Assembly (NCBI GenBank): GCA_045565995.1
Contig: JBJLEF010000010.1
Location: forward strand, 176,819 to 240,818
Direction of reading: 5' to 3'
DNA length: 64,000 nt
DNA from: UBA721 sp002705165
GTDB lineage: Bacteria; Planctomycetota; Planctomycetia; Pirellulales; Pirellulaceae
The notes under the pieces: generated by a model
What the model was told of the DNA's origin: nothing
Databases searched by the model: none
What the model saw: only the letters and a program-made list of their open reading frames with translations
Program-made: the position numbers and the translations under genes
Shown here: positions 18,996 to 26,629 of the stretch, piece after piece
How positions within the stretch are numbered: position 1 is the first letter of the stretch
How the letters are laid out: the number at the start of each line of letters is the position of its first letter

Positions 18996-19911
18996 GCCCA
19001 AAATTTATTTTAGTGCGGGGGATATTGGTGCTCCCGATCAGGTAAGGATCGCAGCGTTTCAGGCTTTGGCGTCACTGGAACAGGGAAAGGGGCGTGAAGG
19101 TTTGATTAAGTTGTTAGATGCTTCGTTGTCCATACGCTTGAGAATGGAATTGATTGGGGCATTGGCTGATTTGGACTCCGCCCGTGCAGTGGAGGCCGGG
19201 GCTGAGTTATTGCAGGTCCCCGGGATGGATGATCAAAGTCGCCAGAGGTTGCTTTCAATACTCTTGCAGCAGCGTGCGGCGAACCAGCAACTGTCCGAGG
19301 AAATTCAACGCATGGAACTAAATCGGAAACAGGCTCAGCAGTTGTTGTCTGCCTTGTTGGCGACGGGACGCGCCGAGCAGCAATTGTTGGCGGTGCTGGC
19401 GTCTAAACTTGGGGTTAGCTCGGAACCCCCTAGATTTAGTGAGGCATTGGTGAGATCCTTAAAGCAACAAGCCATCACCACCGGTGACCCTCAGCGTGGG
19501 GAAGTTGTCTTTAACGCAGTCGCTTGTACGTCCTGTCACCGTGTGAAGGGAAAGGGAGGTTCCATCGGCCCGAACCTAACCGGTCTTGGTACGACCTTGT
19601 CGGGAGAACGCATTGTTGAGGAGTTGATCTGGCCGAACAGGCAAGTGAAAGAAGGCTTTACTTCTTTGCGAGTGATCACTCGGGATGGGAAAGTGTTGCA
19701 GGGTTACGAACGTAAAACCAGACAGAGCGAGGCAGAGGGGGGGCTTGCTTTATTCGATCCACAGGCTCAGAGGTTGATAGTGCTGAATTCCGATGATGTT
19801 GATACCGTACAAAAGTCCGCTAGTGTCATGCCAGAGGGACTTACCAATCTTTTAACGGACCAACAGCTGAGTGATTTGATTGCCTTTTTGATGAGGCGGT
19901 ATCCTGATTGA
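18913..19911 (+). CDS. Fragment: HEAT-like end and C-terminal cytochrome c domain
   Basis: 332-residue open segment; true continuity starts at about 18935 (DVGIRAGAILLAGAWDVDA). Helical repeats with many Gln and Leu (LLSILLQQRAANQQLSEEI) lead to a C-terminal heme domain. That domain has GDPQRGEVVF, ACTSCHRVKGKGGSIGPNLTG, then VKEGFTSLRVITRDG and the final helix LTDQQLSDLIAFLMRRYP, which supplies the usual candidate Met ligand. Intact to the TGA at 19911. Confidence 0.78.
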   Translation: MTWPIARDVGIRAGAILLAGAWDVDACKPKIYFSAGDIGAPDQVRIAAFQALASLEQGKGREGLIKLLDASLSIRLRMELIGALADLDSARAVEAGAELLQVPGMDDQSRQRLLSILLQQRAANQQLSEEIQRMELNRKQAQQLLSALLATGRAEQQLLAVLASKLGVSSEPPRFSEALVRSLKQQAITTGDPQRGEVVFNAVACTSCHRVKGKGGSIGPNLTGLGTTLSGERIVEELIWPNRQVKEGFTSLRVITRDGKVLQGYERKTRQSEAEGGLALFDPQAQRLIVLNSDDVDTVQKSASVMPEGLTNLLTDQQLSDLIAFLMRRYPD

Positions 19912-20030
19912 ATGCCTGCATGGGCCAGGCCTTTAAGAGGAGTGTACGGTGGCTTCTTAGGTAAGTGTTCGTCGTATTTGGTAAAATATAAACAACTGGA
20001 ACGATTATCCCTCTCCAAGGAAACTTACGA

Positions 20031-21032
20031 ATGAAAATTAATGTTGTGTTTGTTGCTATCGTGATGTTGGTTTGCACCACGGTTACTGTTTTCGGGCAAG
20101 AGAAAGTATTGCCTGTGCGAATGGGGTCAGGGAGTTTGCAGTTTGAGACTGTGCCGGGTTGGGGTTTGCGTCCGGACGGAAGCTCTGCCTTAGGGGCAAC
20201 CCATGGCGGCGTCGTTGTTGATAGCAAAAACAATGTCTATGTGAGCGCCAACAAAGGCGTAGTCGTGTTTTCGCCTGACGGAAAAGTCATTCAGGAGTAT
20301 CTGGGTGCCGATTATACGATGTTGCATGACATTGAAATCCGCAAAGAAGGTGATGCTGAATTTATTTATGGTGCTCGTAATGCTGCCGGCGAAGGCGTGA
20401 AGTTTAATGCTCACTCCGGGGAAATTGTTTTACGGCTCGATCCAAAAGCTGCCGGTCTGGATTACGCTCGCTATAGCCCGACGGCCATTACGGTCGCTCC
20501 CAATGGTGATATTTATCTATCGGATGGTTATGCAAGTAACCACATCTTTGTGTATGACAAACAAGGTAAGTACAAATTTCACTTCGGTGAAAAGGGCAAT
20601 GAACTGAAGCAGTTTAACACCGCTCACGGTATGACGCTCGATACACGTTATGATCCCCCTCGGCTTTTGGTGTGCGATCGAAACCACCAGCCAAAAGGGC
20701 GGCTTCTACACTATTCGCTGGAAGGTGAATTTATTGAAGTCGTGATTACAGGCTTAGGGATGCCAACGTCAGCTGTAGTTCAGGGAGATTACGTTTCTGT
20801 GCCTGACCTGCATGGTCGGGTTGTAATCCTAAATAAGGCGAATACGATCTGCGCTGTGCTGGGACATAATGATGACGCTGGCAAAGGCCGTGCTTATGGG
20901 ATTCCACAGGCTCAGTGGCGTGAAGGTGTCTTCAGCGGTACTCACGGTTCCTACTTTGATAACGACGGGAACTTGTTCGTTCAGGACTGGAACGTTGATG
21001 GTCGCATTGTTAAGTTGCGTCGCGCTCAGTAG
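20031..21032 (+). CDS. Exported NHL-type six-bladed beta-propeller protein
   Basis: 333 residues with a clear signal peptide (MKINVVFVAIVMLVCTTVTVFG). NHL-like repeats are visible as ATHGGVVVDSKNNVYVS, SPTAITVAPNGDIYLSDGYA, NTAHGMTLDTRYDPPRLLVC and THGSYFDNDGNLFVQDW. The arrangement resembles peptidyl-alpha-hydroxyglycine amidating-lyase-like propellers common in planctomycetes; no enzymatic activity can be assigned. A GGAAA Shine-Dalgarno lies 9 bp before the ATG, and an AT-rich TAAAATATAAA stretch upstream could hold a -10 element. It follows the broken dehydrogenase gene and is itself intact. Confidence 0.85.
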   Translation: MKINVVFVAIVMLVCTTVTVFGQEKVLPVRMGSGSLQFETVPGWGLRPDGSSALGATHGGVVVDSKNNVYVSANKGVVVFSPDGKVIQEYLGADYTMLHDIEIRKEGDAEFIYGARNAAGEGVKFNAHSGEIVLRLDPKAAGLDYARYSPTAITVAPNGDIYLSDGYASNHIFVYDKQGKYKFHFGEKGNELKQFNTAHGMTLDTRYDPPRLLVCDRNHQPKGRLLHYSLEGEFIEVVITGLGMPTSAVVQGDYVSVPDLHGRVVILNKANTICAVLGHNDDAGKGRAYGIPQAQWREGVFSGTHGSYFDNDGNLFVQDWNVDGRIVKLRRAQ

Positions 21033-21094
21033 TGTAGCGCGGACAGCCATAGGTTATGGAACTCTGCCTTAGCGTTAATGGTTGAGGCACAGAC

Positions 21095-21934
21095 TTATTG
21101 GTTTTCGTCATCCCATTGTCGGCCGTGGTCATCGTTGGCAATGATCTTCGTGGCAATCGATTTAAGAGTAATGTCGAAACCGTGGTCGTACTCATATTCT
21201 CTCAGATCGACATCATAGATCGTCGCTAACCAGATTAGTTGACCAAGTTCGATAAGAATCTTATCGGGATGTCCCAGGGCATCCGTGAAGATTCCCGATG
21301 TACCTTTGTCTTTACTTTTGGTTTGGCCGTCGACAGCGTTTAGTTTTCCTGCATGGTATAGTTTTTTTAGTTCCACGGCACCTTGGCCATAGTTAATACA
21401 GAAAAATTCGTTTTTAGGATAAGCTTCACGTAAACGATCGATAATTCCGTGGAAAGTACCGGTAGCCTTTTTCATCTCCTGGGTGAAAACATCGATTTTG
21501 TAACGTGCGGGGAAACGTCCCCACGGCATGGCTAAACAAAAAGTCGTCTTAGGATTGTGTTTAATGGCATAATCTACCCAGAGCTTGAAGTGTTCAAACG
21601 TTCCTTTTCCCCTGCCCACGCCTGTCCAAGTCATACCGAACATCTCGATGTCACCCGATTGGAGTGCTTTTTTGATGTTGCCGCTATGGCGGCTGTTCTC
21701 CCAGAAATACCCCGGTGTTCCCCGATCCCCGCCTTCGAAGAAGACCAGCTGCTCATGGTTCTTGAATCCTGCGCGATGCGCATGAGTGGTCATCCCGCGA
21801 GCCATAGGAACGAAGAAGCTATGACCGATAAAGAGTGATTTGTAACCCTCCGTTGGCTCGGCTGCTGGTAACAGGAGTGCCTGAAGGAGAAATAGGATCA
21901 GGAGTGTGAACCGAGTAGGTGTGATAAATTGCAT
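21095..21934 (-). CDS. Exported SGNH-hydrolase-like protein of unknown function
   Basis: 279 residues. Signal peptide FTLLILFLLQALLLPAA. The block I-like motif SLFIGHSFFVPMA (about residues 33-45) resembles the GxSx start of SGNH-fold proteins. FGMTWTGVGRG could be block III-like, and FTDALGHPDKILIELGQLIW supplies a late Asp...His pair. This supports an SGNH/DUF4886-like hydrolase, but the catalytic assignment is tentative. Convergent with the NHL-propeller gene. Ends in an acidic, His-containing tail (IANDDHGRQWDDENQ). Confidence 0.68.
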   Translation of the reverse strand: MQFITPTRFTLLILFLLQALLLPAAEPTEGYKSLFIGHSFFVPMARGMTTHAHRAGFKNHEQLVFFEGGDRGTPGYFWENSRHSGNIKKALQSGDIEMFGMTWTGVGRGKGTFEHFKLWVDYAIKHNPKTTFCLAMPWGRFPARYKIDVFTQEMKKATGTFHGIIDRLREAYPKNEFFCINYGQGAVELKKLYHAGKLNAVDGQTKSKDKGTSGIFTDALGHPDKILIELGQLIWLATIYDVDLREYEYDHGFDITLKSIATKIIANDDHGRQWDDENQ

Positions 21935-22012
21935 TTGTTATATTGACGGTTAGTGTAGAGAAACAACTGAAACTTGATTTTAAACTCATAGAGAACCTTT
22001 GCCAGTCGAATT

Positions 22013-23260
22013 ATGAATACTACTAAAAACTATGCTTTACTAACTTGTCTTGTTTTCGTTCTTAGCAGCTCTAGTTTGTTGGCGGGGTCGCCGTTTTGGC
22101 CCGGTTGGCTGGGCCCTAATCGTGATGGCTGGGTAAAGGATGTGGTACCCCCTAAAGTCTGGCCTCAAAAGCTGATGAAGGTCTGGGAAATCGAAGTGGG
22201 AACGGGGTATGGCACGCCACTGGTTCAAGGCGATCTTGTCTTCACCCACACCCGTCAAGGTGAGCAGGAAGTCATGCAGTGTTTTGATCTCAAAACGGGT
22301 CAAACTCAGTGGCGTCAGGCTTTTGACATGCCGTTCAAGATTGGTGGAGGCGGAGAATATCACGGGAAAGGTCCCAAGTCTAATCCGCTGCTTGCTGATG
22401 GAAGGATATTTACGCTGAGCATTTCGGGAGTGCTGGCTGCCTGGGATGCGAAGTCAGGCAAACAGTTATGGGTTCGGGATTACAGTGAACAATTTGAGAA
22501 AGGGCATCCTTACTGGGGGGCTTCGACCTCTCCGATCGTTTCCGGAAGTCGCGTGATGGTGCATTTTGGTAACGATGAAGTGGGGGCGCTGGTAGCGATG
22601 GATACGAAGAGCGGTCGCGAACTTTGGAGGAGTGGTAAGGCAGGTACTGCCTATGCGTCTCCCTTGCTTGCTGATTTCCGAGGCGTGCATCAGGTTGTCC
22701 AGTGGAATCACGAAGCACTCGTGGGAGTCGAAGTGGAAACCGGGGTAGAACTGTGGCGATTTCCGTTGCCTCACTTAACACACAATCAAAACATGCCCAC
22801 TCCGGCGATTCATGAAGGTCATGTGATTGTGGGTGGTGAGAACCGGGGAATGTATAGTTTGCAGCCAGTAATGAATGAGGGTGAGTGGTCGGTGAAAGAG
22901 AAGTGGTACCAGCCCAAGGCAGCTTTGGATATGAGTTCGGCCATTGTCAGCGGATCTCGTATTTATGGCATGACACACTACAATGCCGGCCAATTATTTT
23001 GCTTGGATACCCAAACGGGCAATTTTATTTGGCAGGGACCACCGCGTAGCGCTAACAATGTGACATTTCTGGCGATGCCAGGCTACGTGGCCGCGCTGAT
23101 TAATAATGGTCATCTCAAGATTCTACGAAGCGGTACGAAACAATACGATGAAGTCCGCTCTTATAAAGTTGCAGAGGATGCAACGTGGGCTGCGCCTGTC
23201 TTTCTACAGGGGAAGATTCTGATCAAGGATGTAAACACTCTTACGCTTTGGACTTATTAA
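22013..23260 (+). CDS. Exported PQQ-like beta-propeller protein
   Basis: 415 residues with a signal peptide (YALLTCLVFVLSSSSLLAG). The conserved opening PFWPGWLGPNRDGW is followed by PQQ-like blades with the D-x-x-T/S-G-x-x-x-W pattern: FDLKTGQTQWR, WDAKSGKQLWVRD, MDTKSGRELWR, VEVETGVELWR and LDTQTGNFIWQ. No c-type heme or dehydrogenase domain is seen, so a scaffold or binding role like BamB or uncharacterised planctomycete propellers is more likely than PQQ-dependent catalysis. Its 3' end faces that of a second PQQ propeller 20 bp away. Confidence 0.88.
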   Translation: MNTTKNYALLTCLVFVLSSSSLLAGSPFWPGWLGPNRDGWVKDVVPPKVWPQKLMKVWEIEVGTGYGTPLVQGDLVFTHTRQGEQEVMQCFDLKTGQTQWRQAFDMPFKIGGGGEYHGKGPKSNPLLADGRIFTLSISGVLAAWDAKSGKQLWVRDYSEQFEKGHPYWGASTSPIVSGSRVMVHFGNDEVGALVAMDTKSGRELWRSGKAGTAYASPLLADFRGVHQVVQWNHEALVGVEVETGVELWRFPLPHLTHNQNMPTPAIHEGHVIVGGENRGMYSLQPVMNEGEWSVKEKWYQPKAALDMSSAIVSGSRIYGMTHYNAGQLFCLDTQTGNFIWQGPPRSANNVTFLAMPGYVAALINNGHLKILRSGTKQYDEVRSYKVAEDATWAAPVFLQGKILIKDVNTLTLWTY

Positions 23261-23280
23261 AGCTTGCTGGCTAAATGAGA

Positions 23281-24516
23281 TTAGTTTCCTGAAATGTCGA
23301 TAGCATAAATCGACTCGTCATCCCGTAAGAAAAGAAGCCCGTCGCTGAGCGAGGGAGCCTGTCGTGTTCCGCGCGTCACCTTTTGTCGACCAAGTTCCTG
23401 ATATTCATCTTGATTGAGATTGGCAATAATTACATTGCCGTCCATCATGCTAATGAAAAGTTTACCGTCGGCTGCAATGGCATTTCCCTTGCCGAAACGC
23501 GGCATTTTCCAGAGAGCTTCCCCGGTTTTTGCATTGAGGCAATGAAGATTGGTGATGGGCCCTGCACCACCGATATTGTCGAAGCCGAAGAGGTGGCCTT
23601 GGCTTAGGATTGACGTTTGCCATTCGTTTCGCATCACGCTCGTGCGTCCCTGTGAAGACCAAACTTCTTGAATCGTATAGTCTGCTTCTGATTTGGTGAT
23701 TTTAAGCCGGACTGCACCATGATCTTCACCAGACGAGATGAAGATGTCGCCATTAATTAGTTGCGGCGTCACGATATTACAGTCATACGGTGTTATGTAT
23801 TCATATTTCCAGAGTGGATCGCCGAGCAGCGATAATCCGCGTAAGTGCGTACCCGTGAAGACGACAAGTTGTTTTTCACCGGCGACTTCAAGAAGGGCGG
23901 GACAGGAATAGCCAACAGAGTCTGGAAAATTGGTTTGCCATTGGGGTTTTCCTTCCTCGACGCTGTAGGCTGCTATGGCGACACCGTTTTTATGTCCCGT
24001 AGTGATGACCACGACGTTTCCGATGACTAAAGGAGATGCTGCCATTCCGTAATCGGCAACTTCGCCTTGATGTTCTTGGATGGTGTCGTGCTTCCAATGG
24101 AGTTTGCCCGTTTTGAGGCTGATTGCAGCGAGGATTCCCTGGCCACTGAAGACAAATGCCTGCGTTGAAGTGAGAGCAGGGAAGGCTCGTGGCCCATTGC
24201 CCATGGGGTTATTGTATTCAGGTCCAATGGCGATTTCCCATTTAGTTTCCCCGGTGTTAGCATCGAGCGCGAGCGCGTATTGCTGGCCCTCTTTCTGGAT
24301 AAGGGTGACTGCCAGTGAGTCCTGAACGGCAATGCCCGACATGCCTACGCCGCCGGGGACTTTCCATGCATTCTTCAGCCCGTCAGCGGGCCATGTCGTT
24401 ATGAGCCCTTTTTCAGGGGAATGACCTGTCCGTAAAGGACCTAAGTGTTGAGGCCAGTCAGCAGCTGAGAGGGCCGTCACGGTCAGTAAACAAAGGGTAA
24501 GGGCTCGAATTAGCAT
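23281..24516 (-). CDS. Exported PQQ-like beta-propeller protein (second copy)
   Basis: 411 residues. Signal peptide MLIRALTLCLLTVTALSA, then ADWPQHLGPLRTGHSPEKG, the usual start of this family. Blades: LDANTGETKWE, ISLKTGKLHWKHD, YSVEEGKPQWQT, LNAKTGEALWK. The C-terminus closes the propeller with GLLFLRDDESIYAIDI. It shares the fold but little strict sequence with its convergent neighbour 22013-23260, so the pair is not a recent duplication. Confidence 0.88.
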   Translation of the reverse strand: MLIRALTLCLLTVTALSAADWPQHLGPLRTGHSPEKGLITTWPADGLKNAWKVPGGVGMSGIAVQDSLAVTLIQKEGQQYALALDANTGETKWEIAIGPEYNNPMGNGPRAFPALTSTQAFVFSGQGILAAISLKTGKLHWKHDTIQEHQGEVADYGMAASPLVIGNVVVITTGHKNGVAIAAYSVEEGKPQWQTNFPDSVGYSCPALLEVAGEKQLVVFTGTHLRGLSLLGDPLWKYEYITPYDCNIVTPQLINGDIFISSGEDHGAVRLKITKSEADYTIQEVWSSQGRTSVMRNEWQTSILSQGHLFGFDNIGGAGPITNLHCLNAKTGEALWKMPRFGKGNAIAADGKLFISMMDGNVIIANLNQDEYQELGRQKVTRGTRQAPSLSDGLLFLRDDESIYAIDISGN

Positions 24517-24659
24517 TGGTTTGTCAACTTGTTAAATACAGTGGCATGAAATTAGTGAGCGTTCTCATTCTAGCCGATGAAATCATGAAACAGCAGAATA
24601 GTGTGGTGTAGAATATCAAGAATTAAATCTCCATCCATTTGTTTTGGGAAGTGTTGTAG

Positions 24660-26021
24660 ATGAACTTTAATTCTGTTCTTAGTGTTTTGACCGCCGTTTT
24701 CGTTAGTTGCACAGGGCCGGTTGTCGGGGCCGCAGGTGAGTTAAAGGACGTTAATATTATCTATGTACTCGCAGATGATCTGGGTTACGGAGATCTGGGC
24801 TGCTATGGCAGCAAATTAAACGATACCCCTCATATCGACGCGTTGGCAGGTAATGGATTACGGATGACCGACTTTCACGCCTCTGCCTGGTGCGCGCCAA
24901 GTCGTCGTGGCCTAATGACGGGCTGTCACCCTAACCGTCCCTGGAGTAATTCCAAAGGACGCTGGGGGCGACTAGCGGACGCGATCGTGATCCCCGAATT
25001 GTTGAAAGCAGCTGGTTACAGGACAGCCCTGATTGGTAAATGGCATCTGGAAATGTCAGAGGGTTTGCACCCTCTGGATCAGGGATTTGATTACTGGTGT
25101 GGAACGCGAGGGAGCAATGATTGGGACGGCCCCGCGCCGAACTATGAGTCATTCCGTAGTGCACCGGAAGCATCCTGGAAGACCCCGCTTTATATGAATC
25201 GAGAAAATCTAGGCCCTGTTGTTTCCCAGTCAGGATTCACAAAACGGTATACCGAAGAAGTCATAGACATTATCAAGACAGATAATGAAACCCCGTTTTT
25301 TGTTTACCTGGCTCATAATATGCCGCATGTACCGGTGTTTGCGTCAGAACAATTCCAGGGAGTCAGCCGGAATGGTGTGTATGGCGATGTACTGTCAGAG
25401 CTAGATTGGTCGGTGGGGCAGATTGTCAAAGCGTTGGAGGAAACAGGAAAGCGAAAGAATACGATTGTCATTTTTACCAGTGACAATGGACCCTGGTCGA
25501 TGTTTACCGAATTTAGCGGTATTGCGAGCCCCTTGCGGGGTCAAAAGTCGACGACCTGGGAAGGGGGGACACGCGTGCCGTTTATCGTTTCCTGGCCAGA
25601 TAATCTAAAGCTTGGAAAACATGACGGGTTGATGACGCATTACGATGTTTATGCCACATTGGCTTCGATTGTGGGGGTCAGCATTCCGGAGGGCCATGCG
25701 ATCGATTCAATGGATATGTCAGAAGTCTGGTTGCAGGGGACGCCGAGTGCACGGACGAAGCATCTCTATTATTTCCGGGAGGCGATGGCCTATCGTAGCG
25801 GAAAATATAAGATCCACTTAAAGACAAGAGAACGGACAAGAGAACCCGAAACGGGCAAGCGGGAGCCTAGCATCGCACAGGATCCTCCGTTGGTATTTAA
25901 TTTAAGTAGAGACCCAGGCGAAGAAAATAATCTACAGGGAAAGTCGCGTGAACTCGCAGAACGCCTGTTGGAAGAGTTTGAAGTCGCGCGGAAGAAAATT
26001 CAAAGCTGGGAGCCGTTTTAG
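24660..26021 (+). CDS. Cys-type sulfatase, exported
   Basis: 453 residues. Signal peptide in the first 24 residues. The metal-binding start is IIYVLADDLGYGDLGCYG (Asp39, Asp40). The formylglycine motif is CAPSR with Cys78 followed by RGLMTG, needing conversion by a formylglycine-generating enzyme that is not in this window. Downstream GKWHLE, AHNMPHVP, FTSDNGPW (metal-site Asp-Asn) and the substrate Lys/His region are all present. The product hydrolyses sulfate esters, probably on algal or other sulfated glycans; exact substrate unknown. A 14-residue Arg/Glu-rich insert (TRERTREPETGK) lies near the C-terminus. Confidence 0.93.
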   Translation: MNFNSVLSVLTAVFVSCTGPVVGAAGELKDVNIIYVLADDLGYGDLGCYGSKLNDTPHIDALAGNGLRMTDFHASAWCAPSRRGLMTGCHPNRPWSNSKGRWGRLADAIVIPELLKAAGYRTALIGKWHLEMSEGLHPLDQGFDYWCGTRGSNDWDGPAPNYESFRSAPEASWKTPLYMNRENLGPVVSQSGFTKRYTEEVIDIIKTDNETPFFVYLAHNMPHVPVFASEQFQGVSRNGVYGDVLSELDWSVGQIVKALEETGKRKNTIVIFTSDNGPWSMFTEFSGIASPLRGQKSTTWEGGTRVPFIVSWPDNLKLGKHDGLMTHYDVYATLASIVGVSIPEGHAIDSMDMSEVWLQGTPSARTKHLYYFREAMAYRSGKYKIHLKTRERTREPETGKREPSIAQDPPLVFNLSRDPGEENNLQGKSRELAERLLEEFEVARKKIQSWEPF

Positions 26022-26117
26022 GCGAAAAAAACGGGGCATCTTAGAAGCGACATGATAACATTAAGGTGTGAAACAACTGTCCTCCCCTGAATAAAATTAA
26101 TAAATAGGAACAAGACC

Positions 26118-26495
26118 GTGAAATATGCACTTATTACAGCGTTGGCTGTTATGACAGCACTAGTGGGTTGTAGTTCGGATGATGGCGGAGAAACAGCCAC
26201 GCCGACTGTTGAAATCAATCTGGTGAATACGCACTGCCCAATTATGGGACATGAAGTAACCGACGATGGTGGCCGTACTGATTACGATGGCGGTACCGTT
26301 GGGTTTTGCTGTCCGGGATGTGTCGAAAAGTTCAACGCATTGGATGAGGTCGCAAAAGTTGATGCGTTAGCCACTAAGGGTAAGGGGATTTCAGAAGACG
26401 CTCATGATCATGATCACGATGGTGAAGGTCATGATCACGAAGGTCACGATCATCCTGAGGGTGAAGAGACGGATACCGAGGGAGAAGAAAAGTAA
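26118..26495 (+). CDS. Small lipoprotein with CCPGC metal-binding motif and His-rich tail
   Basis: 125 residues from GTG 26118, with an AGGA Shine-Dalgarno about 10 bp upstream. The lipobox is MTALVGC, with Cys18 as predicted lipid anchor. The core has CPIMGHEV (about residues 40-47) and GFCCPGCVEKFN (about 66-77), resembling YHS/TRASH-type heavy-metal-binding segments in which paired cysteines bind Cu or other soft metals. The tail (about 95-125) alternates His, Asp and Glu (HDHDHDGEGHDHEGHDH), a likely divalent-metal buffer. Function inferred as extracytoplasmic metal binding. A strong terminator follows at 26522-26564, so it is the last gene of its transcript. Confidence 0.8.
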   Translation: MKYALITALAVMTALVGCSSDDGGETATPTVEINLVNTHCPIMGHEVTDDGGRTDYDGGTVGFCCPGCVEKFNALDEVAKVDALATKGKGISEDAHDHDHDGEGHDHEGHDHPEGEETDTEGEEK

Positions 26496-26521
26496 TTCTC
26501 AGTCGTAATCAAAACTAAGAT

Positions 26522-26564
26522 GACAACAGGTCTTTGTTAACAGACAGAGGCCTGTTGTCGTTTT
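26522..26564 (+). terminator. Intrinsic terminator after the His-rich lipoprotein gene
   Basis: A perfect 9-bp stem (GACAACAGG at 26522-26530 with CCTGTTGTC at 26551-26559) is followed by GTTTTA. It lies 26 bp after the stop codon. The minus-strand AacS gene ends at 26630 facing it. Confidence 0.75.
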
Positions 26565-26629
26565 AAAGCGTCCCATTGTTCTTGATGTATCGGGCTCTGT
26601 GCACGGCCTGACGAATATCGGTTGATGGA

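Larger units (their letters stand above)
16049..19911 (+). pseudogene. SGNH hydrolase - PVC-type dehydrogenase - HEAT - cytochrome c gene, broken by about seven frameshifts
   Basis: Reading across frames gives one protein of about 1285 residues. Order: signal peptide MRSFVLVPLLALVC; SGNH/GDSL-like domain (AFLGGTNMVR); PVC-type dehydrogenase beta-propeller (PEGFEVNLFASE, MGPGNPWGVAFD, VGPDGAVYVVDWYNP); HEAT-like helices; C-terminal cytochrome c with CTSCH at 19525-19539. The frame changes near 16093-16120, 16317-16320 (CCC), 17000-17003 (GGGG), 17579-17584, 17775-17785, 17819 and 18930-18940. Six correspond to one extra base and one (17000) to a missing base. Codons between breaks remain conserved and free of stops. 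A GGAAGAG Shine-Dalgarno precedes ATG 16049. Such proteins are predicted exported sugar or alcohol dehydrogenases. Confidence 0.85.

Noticed and set aside
26400..26470. Short GATCATGATCACGA-type repeats considered as a CRISPR or tandem repeat
   Set aside because: They are codons for the His/Asp tail of the lipoprotein, in frame and without spacers.
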